A stretch of 64,000 bases of DNA from Phascolomyces articulosus (lineage: Eukaryota; Mucoromycota; Mucoromycetes; Mucorales; Lichtheimiaceae). Both the position numbers and the translations under genes were made by a program. The stretch lies in the NCBI GenBank assembly GCA_025677815.1, contig JAIXMP010000001.1, positions 2,356,001 through 2,420,000 of the forward strand, read 5' to 3'. Below, in pieces: positions 12,233 to 24,464 of the stretch; positions within the stretch are counted from its first letter, which is position 1, and the number at the start of each line of letters is the position of its first letter. The notes beneath the pieces were generated by a model, which was not told the DNA's origin, ran no database searches, and saw only the letters and a program-made list of their open reading frames with translations.

Positions 12233-15023
12233 ATGCGACTTGGCATTCCATTTATATTGCTTATAAGCACATTCCTTTATCATCCAATACTTGCATATAA
12301 AACGATAATTGACGTACTCTCGGAAGATTCTCGTTTTGAAAAGTTAATTGAACATTTACAACGAACCCGACTTGTCCCCCATATCAACAGTTTAGAGGCG
12401 GGTACTCTATTCGCACCCGATAATAATGCATTTGAACAATTTCAAGACGCCGAGATTACACAACAAATGATGTTATATCATTTATTACCTGTCGGTATGG
12501 TAGGCGAAGATTTTTTTGACGGTCAACTATTAGAGTCTCTTTACATAAGACCAGGTTTTCTTGGCTCCGATGATACTGGGCAGCGCATAAAAATTACAAA
12601 AGATGGCAAAGCAGGAAAAGGACGAGGGAAACCCTATATTAATGGTGCAGAAATTATTGACAAGGATATTATTGTTAATAATCAAACTTATATTCAAGTA
12701 ATCAATCAAGTACTTTCACCACCAACAACACTTGGTAAGTTTAAGTAATTGTATAGAGTCAATCTATTCAAATTGTTTTTTTCTGTATTTTTTTTTATTT
12801 GCTATAGAGACTTCTCCTTATTGACATGTGCACATATACAAAAATTTAAATTTATTTTGTGTATTTTTACTTATAATAATTTTACTGTTCACCAAAGGCA
12901 AATCTTTACGAAATAATGAAGAGCTTTATGCTTTTTTACAAAAAGTTGGACTTGACGATAAACTCAATCAGCCTCAACCATTTACGGTTTTCCTTTCACG
13001 CCAAAGTGTATTGAATAGATTAAATCCTATTGAAAGGGAGTATATGGTATCTCAATATGGTAATGAAGATCTTGACCGACTTCTCCAATACATGGTGGTC
13101 GATGATGTTGTTTATTCTTCTGAATTCCCTAGTGGAAAAACAGTTTGTAAGTTATATATCTTATTTATCAGCATACTTGTTTCAATGTCGAATACATGAT
13201 TCGATAGACTAATATAAAGGAGATATATTATTTTATTAGATAAAACGTTATCTGGTGAATCTTTAGTAGTAGGTGTTAACAAAGACAATGCCATAACAGT
13301 AAATGATGTCCCAGTGACAGAAACTGACGTCTTGGCAGCAAATGGTAAGTGGATATGATTCGCTAAGATGCCAAGGATTTTTTCTTTTTTTTGGGGTTGA
13401 TTAACCAATTTTATTTCCTGGGTAACTTTTAGGGGTGATTCACATATTGGATGACATGCCTATACCCAATAATATTGTATTCAATACAAGGAAATACTTG
13501 TATGGTCTCAACTCAACCAAATTGGTTTCTCTTATGGACGAATATGGATTTGAACATTATTTGGAAAATGATGCGCAAAAGTACACCATCATCGCTCCAG
13601 CCAATGATGATATCAAAGATGATGCTATACCTGATAGTATCAAAAAAGATTGGCTAAGCTATCATGTCATTGGTGGATCATTTTCCCCTGATCTTTTGAC
13701 GGATGGCACTCTTCTTAAATCAGAATTTGTATCCTCCCGTCTTGGCGGTGCATCGCAACGAATTCCTGTTTTTGTTGAAACAGAAGCACCTGTCAAGGCA
13801 GCCGGAAAGTCAATTCGTTTTGAACATTCTCGAGTACTTGCAGATCCAGGTAAATTAAGAGCCAATGAGTAAGATGATAAAATGACTTAAGTTTATTAAA
13901 GTGCTATAAAAACTAATAAACCAAAAAAAAAATGGATATTATAGCTACGGTCAATGACAATTATATTTATCAAGTATCCGAACCATTAATCCTTCCTGGT
14001 GATATTTTATCAAAATTGGTGATTGATCTCAATTTATCTACGTTTATTGCAACCATTTATGTCTCGGAAGTTGCCGATGAAATCAAGGGTACGAATGGAA
14101 TCACAATGTTTGTGCCCACCAACGAAGCGTTCCACGATCTTGGTCTTGTAGCACAATATCTCATGCATCCATCTGGCAAATCACATCTTCAAAGCGTGCT
14201 TCGGTACCATGTTGCTAAAGGATTATTATATAGAGAGGATATGATACAAGATGTTCATGAAATGACAACGCTTGCTAATGCCACCATTCGTATTGAACCT
14301 GCTGGTGATGATAACAAGCTTGTTGTGAGTCCTCCTGAATCAGGATCCAAACAAGCACTTATTGGGGCAACTGATATTCTTGTTGGAAATGGTGTTGTAC
14401 ATAAGATTGACGGAGTACAGATTCCCAGTTACGTGGAAATCACGACGCATGATATTCTAGTGGGCATCGAAGCCAATTCAATGCTTGAAGTCCTTGAAAG
14501 AGCTGGTCTAATCGACGTGCTAAATTCCACGGATTATATTGTATTAGCACCTACGGATCGTGCATTTGCTCATATGGATTTGGATGAATTATTAAAAGAT
14601 CCATACGAGCTCGAACGGCTGGCAAAGCTACATCTTGTCCCTATTACTTGGCAGGATAGTTGGATCAAGAGTAGTAAACATGACAATGAATATCCGACAT
14701 TGTTGTCCGAATATGATAAGGTTGTTTTCCGTGAGGAAGATAATGGCGGAATCATTGTTATGGTCAAGGATCGCTCAGATAAAACACCAGCTCATGTCAT
14801 TGGTATGGGACGATCTGTTGGTGGCAAAGTCGATGGAGGTGTATTAATGATGGATGCTGTATTGATACCAATCCGTCGTGGATTCTTTGGTTTACCATGG
14901 GGATGGTCTATCTTCCTTGTTACAGCTATATCACTCATCTCAGCAAGTATTCTGGGTGGCTGTGGATTCATTGTTTACAAGATCTGGACACGTAGACGTC
15001 TAGGTTACCGTAGTATTGACTAG
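12233..15023 (+). CDS. Fasciclin (FAS1)-repeat type I membrane protein, Fsc1-like
   Basis: Predicted lumenal/extracellular adhesion-type protein anchored by one C-terminal helix. Exons 12233-12734, 12898-13146, 13240-13344, 13433-13849 and 13945-15023 give 783 residues. Residues 1-21 are a signal peptide (MRLGIPFILLISTFLYHPIL). About five FAS1 modules follow; each shows the family pattern of an h-x-P-T/D-N/D-x-A-F box and a later YH-V box: APDNNAFEQF with MLYHLLPVG, FVPTNEAFHDLGL with LRYHVAKG, LAPTDRAFAHM with KLHLVP. The membrane segment is about residues 745-768 (SIFLVTAISLISASILGG), followed by a short basic tail KIWTRRRLGYRSID. This architecture matches S. pombe Fsc1 / yeast Ylr001c, a vacuolar membrane protein needed for autophagosome-vacuole fusion; that role is inferred from family only. 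Confidence 0.85.
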
Positions 15024-15683
15024 TTTTATTTTTGTTTTCTTTCATTATTTTTTTTGTTATATGGCAATCTCTCTCACCGTCATTATTGTTATCATTAAAC
15101 AATTCTCCATGTTATTTTTTTATATAACGAAGTGATATATTAATTAATAAATATAAACATTCATGTATAAAGACGATAAAAAGTGTATCTATATCACTTC
15201 TCGGAAAGGACGGATAGAATTCTTCAGGTTTTGTGCTACCTATTTCCACATGTTTTTTCTTTGTTTACTATCATCCCAGTGTACTTAAACTTTATAATTT
15301 CAAGAAATATTTTCAATCGATATATGCATTAATTTATATGCTGAATTTGCTGTTTTATTCACTTCGTGCATAATAACGGCGATAATAAGTTTCTGCATTA
15401 AGATTGAATGAATTATACAGAAAGGAGTATAATCATAATGGATAACGTAACGAAGACGATATTCAAAATAGAATTGCCCCTTTGAAAAAGAAGTTCCTGC
15501 ATTACAACGTAAGACCGGGCAGTGAATTTATATGTGTCTGTATTAGTTTTTTTTTTTTTTGGCTTCGTCTTCTTCTTGTCCCCGCAACACCCTACAGGGC
15601 TTAACCCCCCTCTCTTCTTTTCTTTTTTCACATACATAAATATATTACTACCACCCACGATCTCACACCAACAAGAATATATA
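15024..15683. promoter_or_regulatory. Intergenic region upstream of the 15684 gene
   Basis: 660 bp. An AT-rich 3' flank of the fasciclin gene, then a T- and C-rich stretch (about 15545-15650) before the ATG at 15684. The reading frame is open upstream of 15684 but only through a non-ATG codon, so that part is treated as leader. Confidence 0.5.
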
Positions 15684-17847
15684 ATGGGTGTTGCCGAAGA
15701 AGAAGAACCTCAGTTAACAAATGTTGGTTATTTGCATCAAAAAGGATCCAAAGGAAAATCTTCCTTGACACGCTCTAAAATCATAAAATCCAATTTATAC
15801 AAAGATTTGGATCGACTAGAAGAATCTGTGGATGCCGATTTTGAAAAACATCTTGCCGAGGCGCGCGCCGCTTCCCTTAAAGATCAAAACTCAAACTTAA
15901 CTGATTATGACAATGAAAAAACAAAAAGAAGTACTCCTAATACCGAGGAACAAGAACAACAATACTATTATGACGGGAAGTATGACGAGAATTATAATTA
16001 TGGTGATAATAATAGTCAAGAAACGGGATCGATACTTCGTGGATTAGAACAAGTTCCTTTTGTTGGTGACATAAAACTTCCGTTTGGATCTCGTCCTTCC
16101 AGTGTACGAGGAGGTTTATCAGATGTTTCCCTTCATTCTGATAATGAAATTTTGGGTGACTTATTGGCTCAACCGTATGATCATGATCATGGAGCCAACG
16201 AAAATAGCAGGAGAAGAAGAAGAGAAGGAAGAAGAACAAGCAATGGTAGCAGTCTTGATGACCATTATAGTTTGAGTGGTGATTGGAGAACAAGTAACCA
16301 TTGGATACCGAACCATGACCTTGTGGATGAAAAGTATAGCGTTACACCGTTAGTCAACCCTGTCATTACTAAAAACATTGCCTCAACTACTCATCGTAAA
16401 CAAAAGAAAGAACATTCAAATGAAAGAATATCTCCGGTTATAACATCAGTCCCACCTCCACGGGCCATGTCGCCCGGTCAATATTTTGCCGCACGTTCTC
16501 TTCCATTAGATTCATTTGATGAAATATGGAATAATAATAATAATAATAATAGTAATAGTAACAAGAAAAAGGTAATAAACATCATAAAGGCAAATACCTT
16601 TATTTATATAATTCAATACATTAATAATCTCCTTTTATATTTATTAATTAGGTTCGATCACCAGCAATGTCATCTAGAAAGAGCAGTCGAAAAAGCAGCG
16701 CAGTTTTAGAAAATGATGATTTTCTCTTACAAAGTTTTGTAAGTAAATTGAGAAAAAATATTAAGTTTCGATGTAACAAGGAAATGCTTATTCATTGTGT
16801 TCTGATGGTTAACCATGTCTATAGAAATCACTACCACAAACACTATCACATAATTATAGCATTCAACCTGTAAATAATAATAACAATAATACATCTTATG
16901 TAACAAAAAAATATAACAAGACACAAACATCACGACAGCAAGCGCATGAGCATCAATCACTCGATGGATCATTTGGCCGTAGTATTCGATCTAATGACTC
17001 ATCCAACAATAACAACAAGAATAGCAAAGACGAATACGTATCTATTCCAGTAATTCGACAAGATCATAAAAGCGATCATACCAATAATGCCGGCGTTATT
17101 TCTGGTACCGTTCGATTACGACGAATCCATGCAGTAGATCGATCTGATACCGATATTGAAGATTACAATCAATATTCAGGTGGTGATGAAGGAGTATTAA
17201 CCACGGGTGGTGGAGAAGAGGAAGAAGAATGTGCTGTGACACCCAAACGCCTACTTTTACAATGCAAGCTTTTTGCAGATAGTGTACAACCTGGCAGTTC
17301 TCAAATACGAATAACCAACAATTCAACCCATCGCGTCAAAACATTTTCTTTATTTTACGCAAGAGGAAAACTCAAGTTTTTACATCGACAAGGCATTGTA
17401 CCTGCTAAAGGGCATGTGGATATCAGTGTACGATTACGAAGAAGTGCTGCCATCAGCAAACACCGATCTTCACCATCACAAACCAATGATAATTCCAAAA
17501 TTTATTACAATTTTGAAACTATATTGATTTTGATTGATGGTAAATATTCACAACAGGTGGATGTTGATATGGAGATTTTTGATGAAAGAATAAAAAGGAT
17601 AGCTGAAGAAGAAAGTCTGTTATCACAATCTGTTGTATCCGAAATACATCCTTCATCCCCACTATCTCGGCGGCGGCGTAGCCCTACTAGTCCTATTACC
17701 AAGGATACACCTGTTCATCATGATTATAATTCAGCTATTCAAGAAGAACCACTATTACTATCTCAACGACCTATGACTACTAGTACAATCTTTCCATCCA
17801 TCAAATCAAAATGCCCAATATGTGTTATAGAACAACAATGGTGTTAA
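15684..17847 (+). CDS. Uncharacterised protein with beta-sandwich-like C-terminal region
   Basis: Not recognised as a known family. Exons 15684-16571, 16652-16738 and 16825-17847 give 665 residues. Residues 1-300 are polar and disordered, with a conserved-looking start (KSSLTRSKIIKSNLYKDLDR then LEESVDADFEKHLAEARAAS) and acidic and Asn-rich stretches. A short internal exon adds serine-lysine repeats (SSRKSSRKSS). From about residue 455 comes a compact region with alternating beta strands: KRLLLQCKLFADSVQPGSSQ, IRITNNSTHRVKTFSLFY, FLHRQGIVPAKGHVDISVRL, then FETILILIDGKYSQQVDVDM. The N-G-S-x-I-x-I-x-N plus V-x-G motif pattern is like MSP/ASH-type immunoglobulin folds; this is an inference. The tail ends KCPICVIEQQWC. 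Exon 3 start is fixed by phase: the acceptor at 16824 keeps the frame open, the one at about 16856 does not. Confidence 0.7.
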
Positions 17848-18072
17848 CTACATTATTATCTATAGTTTTTAATTGCTTTTCAAAGAATAAAAAAGTTTTA
17901 CTGTACATAGAAATGATAAAAAAAGGTCCTTTTTTTTTCTTTGGAAGAGATTGATAAAGCGGAGGAAGGGGTTGATGAAAAGGAAATATATGTGTGTGCT
18001 AACGTGTTTATATGTGTATAAATAATGTTGTGTATGGTGTATTTTTTTATGTGATATGTATGCTATTTTATT

Positions 18073-18372
18073 CTACCACGATGATTTCTTGACACCAGGC
18101 AATTCACCATTCAAAGCTTTCAAACGAAATTGGAATCGACACAACTTGAATTCTCTGAGAATACCCTGGCCATGACCTGTGGCAACACATCGATTGTGAA
18201 TAAAAGTTGGAGAAGATTGTTTTGGCATGTTGTTAAGTGCAAGCTGCGCTTGATGTCGAACACGAGCGGGTAAAGTTTCGTTACGAGTAATAAAACGATA
18301 AGCCTGACGAGTTAATTCATTGTCGGCAAGCAATTGACGTGCCTTAATGTCACGAAGTACACGGCTTCTCAT
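18073..18372 (-). CDS. MRP2: Mitochondrial small-subunit ribosomal protein uS14m
   Basis: Component of the mitochondrial 37S ribosomal subunit near the decoding-site head. Single exon, 99 residues, the usual uS14m size. ATG at 18372 opens MRSRVLRDIKARQLLADNEL; an upstream in-frame TTG at 18423 is not needed. The diagnostic uS14 C-terminus is present: RCVATGHGQGILREFKLCRF then QFRLKALNGELPGVKKSSW. There is no long presequence, as in bacterial-like uS14m proteins where the basic N-terminus serves. It is divergent from CLF1, with 193 bp between start codons, so the two genes probably share a promoter. Confidence 0.93.
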   Translation of the reverse strand: MRSRVLRDIKARQLLADNELTRQAYRFITRNETLPARVRHQAQLALNNMPKQSSPTFIHNRCVATGHGQGILREFKLCRFQFRLKALNGELPGVKKSSW

Positions 18373-18565
18373 TTTTTTGTTGTTATTTGAAGTAGGTTGT
18401 GGCCAAAATAAAAAGCAAAACAAAAAAAATATCCCAGCCGCTATTTGAAATTAATGTGTGTCTGTAGCAGCAGCAGTCAACAACGAACTCTGTAGCTGGT
18501 AAACTCCTCTTTTGGCTCTCCCATTTCTTTTTTTTTTTCCTTACACACCAAAAACTATATTCGTC
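18373..18565. promoter_or_regulatory. Short bidirectional promoter, uS14m / CLF1
   Basis: 193 bp separate the two ATGs. It contains a CAG repeat (about 18466-18475) and a run of about 12 T residues, and nothing else of note. Confidence 0.6.
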
Positions 18566-21322
18566 ATGAATTCTGGTCAAGGAAAGGGCACGGGAAGAAA
18601 TCCACGACCTCCCAAGGTAAATAAGAAGGAAAAACGAAAATAGAGCCATTTTGAAAATAGTTTTTTTAATTAAAACGTTAACAAACTAATAATGTACATC
18701 ATCAATTAAAATCTAAAAATAAAAGGTCAAGAACAAAGCTCCCGCTGAAATCCAAATCACAGCTGAACAGATCTTGCGAGAAGCCCATGATCGCCGGCTA
18801 GAACCCACCCATTCCATTCCACGACAAAAGATTAGCGATTTGGAAGAATTATCAGAATTCCGTCAACGTAAACGAAAAGATTTTGAAGATAATATTCGTA
18901 AAAATCGATTGAATGTTGGCAACTGGATCAAATATGCAACATGGGAAGAATCACAGATGGAATTGCAACGTGCACGATCGGTCCTTGAACGTGCTTTGGA
19001 CGTAGAAGCACGTAATCCAGCAATCTGGCTTCGTTATGTGGAAATGGAAATGAAAAACCGTAACGTGAATCACGCGCGTAATCTATTAGATCGTGCTACA
19101 ACCCTGTTGCCTCGCGTGGATCAATTCTGGTACAAGTATACATATATGGAAGAATTGGTGGGTGATGTACCTAAAGCAAGAAATGTCTTTGAACGCTGGA
19201 TGAAATGGGAACCGGATGAGACTGCTTGGCAAGCTTATATCAAAATGGAACTGCGGTATCATGAAGAGGAACGAGCTCATGCACTTTATGAACGATTTGT
19301 CAGTATCCATCCAGAATCAAAGAATTGGATTAAATGGGCAAAGTTTGAGGAAGAGCATAATAATATGGGTATGTTTTATTTGAATGATTTTATGATTGTT
19401 GTAGAAAAGAAAAATGTCTGAAGATTATTAACTTTTTTTTTGGTTTATACATGTATAGATAAATGTCGCGAAATTTATAGTGAAGCACTTGAATATTTGG
19501 GCGAGGAGAAACTTGAACAAAAGATTCTCGTAGCATTTGCCAAATTTGAAATTAAGATGAAGGAGGTAAGAAGATATATTCTATGTGTCTTGTATTCAGG
19601 AATTTGGGTAAATTCTGGTTTGATACTTATCTCACCTTTACTGCTACTATTATTATTAGTTTGAACGTGCCCGTATCATTTATAAATATGGTTTGGAACG
19701 CTTACCAAAATCACAATCCCAATCTTTGTATAATCAATATACAAACTTTGAAAAGCAATATGGTGATCGAGAGGGTATTGAAGATGTTGTATTGGGTAAA
19801 CGTCGAGTTCAATATGAACAAGATATTGAAGCCAATCCAAAGAATTATGATGTTTGGTTTGATTATGTAAGATTGGAAGAATCATCGGGTGACCCGGCGC
19901 GAACCCGTGAAGTATATGAACGAGCGATTGCACAAGTACCACCAGCAAATGAAAAGCGTTATTGGAGGCGTTATATTTATCTTTGGATCAACTATGCGTT
20001 GTATGAAGAATTGGAAACTGAGGTAACTAAACAGGAAACATGCAATGAATGTATTATTATTTTGTGTGTGAAAATGAATATATTAACTTAAATGTTTATA
20101 TCAGGATTCTGATCGTGCACGAGAGATCTATTCACAATGCTTGAAGCTTATTCCACATAAAAAGTTCACATTTGCAAAAATATGGCTTTTGGCAGCACAA
20201 TTTGAAATTCGACAACTGAATGTTAAGGGTGCTAGAAATTTATTGGGTCAATCTATTGGTATGTGTCCAAAGAACAAACTGTTCAAGGGCTATATCGATC
20301 TAGAAATGCAGGTAAAGTAGCATATGTGTTGTTTATTCTAAAATATATCTATTCGACATATAGAAACGTAGCTGACACCGATTATTTGTTTATTTTTATT
20401 ATTTTAGTTGCGTGACTTTGATCGTTGCCGTATATTGTATTCAAAATATTTGGAATATGATCCTTCAAGTTGCTCTGCATGGATTAAATTTGCAGAACTT
20501 GAAAAAGTTCTTGATGAAAGTGATCGTTGCCGTGCCATTTTCGAATTGGGTATTAGTCAACCTGTACTTGATATGCCAGAACTTTTATGGAAAGCATATA
20601 TTGGTAAGTTTTTCTCTCGCCATTTTTACTGTGAAAAAAAAAATGACAAATTAAGAGGATTGAAAGCTAAACCCATTATTATTAGACTTTGAAATTAGTG
20701 AAGAAGAATATGAAAAGACACGTGCCTTATATGTTCGTCTTTTGGAGCGAACCGAACATGTCAAAGTGTTTATCAGCTTTGCACAATTCGAACTCTCTAT
20801 ACCTTATGAAGATGACAGTACAGAAGGTGCATCTCGTGCTCGCAAGATTTTTGTGGATGCCTATGATAGTTTAAAGAAGAAAGAACTTAAAGATGAGGTA
20901 AAAAAAATTGTTTTCATAATTAGATACCATTGGATTAACACGAATATCATTTTTCTTTCTATTATAGCGAGTCTTATTGCTTGAAGCATGGAAAGATTTT
21001 GAAGAGAATAATGGAGATGAAGATACGCAAAAGGTTGTCCAAGATAAAATGCCAAAGGTTGTTCGTAAAAGAAGAAAGGCAGCTGATTCTACTGAAGATA
21101 ATATTATTTGGGAAGAATACTTTGACTACATTTTCCCTGATGACCAAGTACAAAGCCGCAACCTTAAGTTCCTTGCACAAGCCCAAGCTTGGCGACAGGT
21201 AAAAAAAAAGTATAACCATAATGATGATAATAATCATAATGAAAGCTTTTCAGTTATTTTGGATCAGTCTATCACTAAACTTGTACTCCTTTTAATTTCA
21301 ATAGAAACAACAAGAAGAATAA
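18566..21322 (+). CDS. CLF1: Pre-mRNA splicing factor Clf1 / Crooked neck (HAT repeats)
   Basis: Core member of the Prp19-associated complex that helps assemble and activate the spliceosome; nuclear. Nine exons: 18566-18616, 18726-19368, 19459-19566, 19660-20022, 20105-20311, 20408-20603, 20686-20896, 20968-21198, 21305-21322; 675 residues, near the family norm of about 690. Family signatures are [14 protein letters not shown] near the start, then [20 protein letters not shown] and a chain of half-a-TPR (HAT) repeats with W-x2-Y/W...A-R-x-V/I-F/Y-E-R-A spacing (for example [20 protein letters not shown]). The C-terminus has [12 protein letters not shown], a likely nuclear localisation signal, and the last exon encodes only KQQEE. 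Exon 1 encodes 17 residues, fixed by the ATG at 18566 and donor GTAAAT. Assignment is secure. Confidence 0.95.
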
Positions 21323-21519
21323 ATCAGTTCCTTCGTTATCCAATCCTGTTAGAGTGACAACTTTTATTGTCTCTATGGTCCCTCCTACTTTATTACTACA
21401 TCGTACTTTATTATCATTGAATAAAAACAGAAAGCATCACACCACCTTTTATTGTAAATATTTTTTATAAAAAGAAAAAATCAAAACATTTTTTGTTTTA
21501 TATGCATAATGCTTTTTAC
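21323..21519. other. 3' flank of CLF1
   Basis: AT-rich 3' untranslated-type DNA with an AATAAA-like element near 21420. No gene. Confidence 0.4.
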
Positions 21520-21785
21520 TAGAAAAGAATACCCATTGATGAATTATTTAATTGATAAGTATCAATCACGACGACTGTGAGTTCATTATGAGTGTTTTCA
21601 ATGCTGTGTAATATATCTTTATTGACAATGTTCTCGGCGATACGTGGATATGTTTCTGGTACGAGAAAACATGTAAGGATGATTCATTGTTGTCCAAATC
21701 CAAACAATTGCTAGTGAAGTGGAAGATCTCGGAATGTAGCACTGATGAATTGAGTTATTGAAGAGTCTCCAAGAAAGCTTATCAT
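21520..21785 (-). pseudogene. Decayed coding sequence on the minus strand, unidentified
   Basis: One minus-strand frame from an ATG at 21785 down to about 21520 reads like real protein but has a TAG and a TGA inside. The pieces are MISFLGDSSITQFISATFRD then LPLH, stop, QLFGFGQQ, stop, IILTCFLVPETYPRIAENIV then NKDILHSIENTHNELTVVVI and DTYQLNNSSMGILF, stop. There are about 88 codons with two nonsense codons, no frameshift, and no good intron to remove them. No family recognised. It sits between CLF1 and CHS4. Confidence 0.45.
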
Positions 21786-22409
21786 GTAAAAAGATTCTTT
21801 TTAAGTAACTATATAATATATATATTCCATGAACTTAGCTTTAGCAAGTAAATGGGTTTGTTGGTAAACAATCAGATATATGTTTGCGCGTGTCCTTTAT
21901 ATCTGCATTATATACTTAGTGTAGGTAAGTTAAAGGGTCTAATAGTCTAATCCATCTAAACGATCAAATACATGGTATTAAAACACATAAACCCGCCTTT
22001 ACGCTATTATGTGTGCTTAACTGAATCCTTTTCCATACAAATTTATACATATAATAATAATATAAAAACGTGTGTATATAAAAAAAAATTGTATACCATG
22101 CTGGATAACCAAGATTATCTGTCCACAAAATGTTTGTTTATTCCTTTTCCATCCAACTTTAGTAACAAATTCGAGAGGTTAAACATTAAGCGCTTTGATT
22201 CAAATGCTTGTTTGGAGTAATGCGTAAGTATTTTTGTTTTTTATAAAAAAAGAGAATAAGACGAATGTACTTTTTAATTAATAATAAAGAAATCTATAAT
22301 ATATATAATAATAATGTATAAGTAACTATATAATAAATGAACATAATAATAGATGGAAGGGAGACAAAAAACTACAATAATAATGAACCAACTAAAAATA
22401 TGCGATAAT
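21786..22409. other. Intergenic DNA between the decayed fragment and CHS4
   Basis: AT-rich. An ATG frame at 21972-22220 (82 codons, plus) has no recognisable domain and no support, so it is not called as a gene. Confidence 0.35.
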
Positions 22410-24464
22410 TTACATAATGATGCAATTATTCTTTTTCTTTTTTTCCTTTTTTTGTGATTTTGATTTAAGTTCTCGTAATCGCTGTATAGCCGCCTTATCA
22501 TGATTAGCCGCTGCTGTATGTAACCACTCTTCTGAAACCTCTTTATTTATCTCTACCCCTATACCAAATTCATGAAAACATGCCAATGCATACATTGCCC
22601 TTGTATGCCCATTTTCTGCTGCTTGCCTTGCCCAACGATACGCCAAATCATTATTTTGAGGAACACGATTTGGTAGAGTACCATTCAAATGCCAACATGA
22701 AATAAGATATTGAGCATCAGGGAATCCTTGAAAAGCTGATTTTTGTGCCCAAATCACGGCCAGTCGATCATCCACTGGAATATCCATATCACCGGTTTCA
22801 TAAGCAATCGCAAGTCGATATTGTGAAGGAGCATAACCTAATTCTGCCGCTTGCATGAACGTTTCACGTGCAAAGGCAATATCGGGTACCAGAGCAAATC
22901 CATTGGTTTCAAAAGCACATCCTAAGGCATGTAAAGCAGCCGGATCTGGTGCATCCGGTGTTCGTTGAAGAGCACGCTTGAGCCACGATAAACCCTCTCG
23001 TCGACTATCGGACGATTGCCCTGGCTCAATCAAGATCATACCCAATTTGTACATGGCAGGTGCAAACCCCATCTTGGCTGATTTTCGGAAATACTCCAGT
23101 GCGCGTCGACCATTTTGTTTTGTACCCACTCCCATTTCATAACAGACAGCGACACGATACGTACATTCTGGATGATATTGTTTTGAACCAAGCCAATAGC
23201 AATTGAAAGCTTTCTCCGGGTTCACCTTGACACCATGCGCACCCGTTCCATAGCAATTACCCAAAACAAACTGTGCGTCGGGATGGCCCGGTTTCGTCAT
23301 TCCTTGGGAGCCTGCCAATTTTTTAAGTAGTTTCACTGTTGTCGTCGCCAAATCGTTGTTCTTGATATCGTCGTATGGCATTGTGGATAGCTTATTCAGT
23401 ATATAAGTTGCACATTGTACGCGAAGAACAAAATCTTTGCTTAACAGGGCATCTCTATGGAGCAGGACCAGTCGTTCATACATGGGGAGTTGTGGACGTG
23501 TTCGTGTAGCTCGAAATACGGCCAGAGCTTGATCAGATACAATACTAGTAGCGGTATCTTCAACAACAGCAGGACTGACTATACTACAACCGATAGGTTC
23601 ATCAGAAGGCAGGACGACAGTGTTCATGTTAGTACGGTTGTTGAAAGGTGTAACAGGAGTGATGGGCGTTGATTGATCAGTTGGGGTTACTGTAGCAGCA
23701 GAAATGGCATCCTCTGATTTTTCTGCCACTGTCAAATCATCACTACTGTCATCCTTTTTCTCTATGCCCTTGAGACCCATATTCGTATCAAAATACTCTG
23801 CTTGTCGATGGTGACGACTATGTTTGTCGACTTGTTGAAATTCGTTAACATGATTGCCACTTTTACTGCTATTATCAGATTGTTGATAGTTCATACATTC
23901 AACGTAATCATTGCTGCCAACGATGTGATGATCACCTTTATGTTTTTTGATTTCTTCATTGGTGCTGTCACTGCCATTACCCTCTTTATTTGATTTTTCG
24001 TGTATCGATAATGTATTGTTTCTTTCAGTATCATCACTATAAGCACTATTTTTATTGTTGGATTTATGAATGTCGTGGCGTTTAAGATGAATTCGAGGAA
24101 ACGTTTTTGTGGGAGTGAAGGCTTTATCGTTGGCTCTTAATGTCAAACTTTGACCAATAATATTTGGAAAAGGTTTATTAGTGCTGATGAGTTTGTCATG
24201 GTTGGGTAACGTATGTCTCGATGCAACAATAGTTTTGCTGACTTTGGCAGAAGGTACCATGGTTTGATCTTTTCTTTCTATAGGTGATTTTATGCTGCCA
24301 TTCGTATTATCATTATAATAATAATCATTTACGATTGTATCACTGAAAGCAGTTGATAAACATTCTTGTAATTGATCCTCTTCTTCATGATCTGATTCAT
24401 AAAACTTCTTGGTAGTATCTGTGGATAAAATGATTGTTCGTCGTGATTCGTAAAGTAAATCCAT
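22410..24464 (-). CDS. CHS4: Chs4/Skt5-like chitin synthase activator (Sel1 repeats, CaaX)
   Basis: Predicted activator and anchor of a chitin synthase at the plasma membrane. Single exon, 684 residues from ATG 24464. Residues 1-330 are low-complexity, Ser/Thr/Asn/acidic. Residues about 370-660 hold Sel1-like repeats, e.g. HPDAQFVLGNCYGTGAHGVK, NPEKAFNCYWLGSKQYHPEC, GRRALEYFRKSAKMGFAPAM and HTRAMYALACFHEFGIGVEI. The core pattern LLKKLAGSQGMTKPGHPDAQ is that of the fungal Skt5 family. A lysine-rich tail (KKEKKKKNN) ends in CIIM, a CaaX farnesylation box; yeast Skt5 also ends in a CaaX box preceded by basic residues. These shared ends make Chs4 more likely than a generic Sel1 protein. Upstream in-frame TTG (24476) is ignored. 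Confidence 0.85.
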   Translation of the reverse strand: MDLLYESRRTIILSTDTTKKFYESDHEEEDQLQECLSTAFSDTIVNDYYYNDNTNGSIKSPIERKDQTMVPSAKVSKTIVASRHTLPNHDKLISTNKPFPNIIGQSLTLRANDKAFTPTKTFPRIHLKRHDIHKSNNKNSAYSDDTERNNTLSIHEKSNKEGNGSDSTNEEIKKHKGDHHIVGSNDYVECMNYQQSDNSSKSGNHVNEFQQVDKHSRHHRQAEYFDTNMGLKGIEKKDDSSDDLTVAEKSEDAISAATVTPTDQSTPITPVTPFNNRTNMNTVVLPSDEPIGCSIVSPAVVEDTATSIVSDQALAVFRATRTRPQLPMYERLVLLHRDALLSKDFVLRVQCATYILNKLSTMPYDDIKNNDLATTTVKLLKKLAGSQGMTKPGHPDAQFVLGNCYGTGAHGVKVNPEKAFNCYWLGSKQYHPECTYRVAVCYEMGVGTKQNGRRALEYFRKSAKMGFAPAMYKLGMILIEPGQSSDSRREGLSWLKRALQRTPDAPDPAALHALGCAFETNGFALVPDIAFARETFMQAAELGYAPSQYRLAIAYETGDMDIPVDDRLAVIWAQKSAFQGFPDAQYLISCWHLNGTLPNRVPQNNDLAYRWARQAAENGHTRAMYALACFHEFGIGVEINKEVSEEWLHTAAANHDKAAIQRLRELKSKSQKKEKKKKNNCIIM

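Noticed and set aside
15522..15683. 54-codon upstream extension of the 15684 gene
   Set aside because: Begins at a non-ATG codon in a pyrimidine-rich leader; ATG 15684 starts protein-like sequence.
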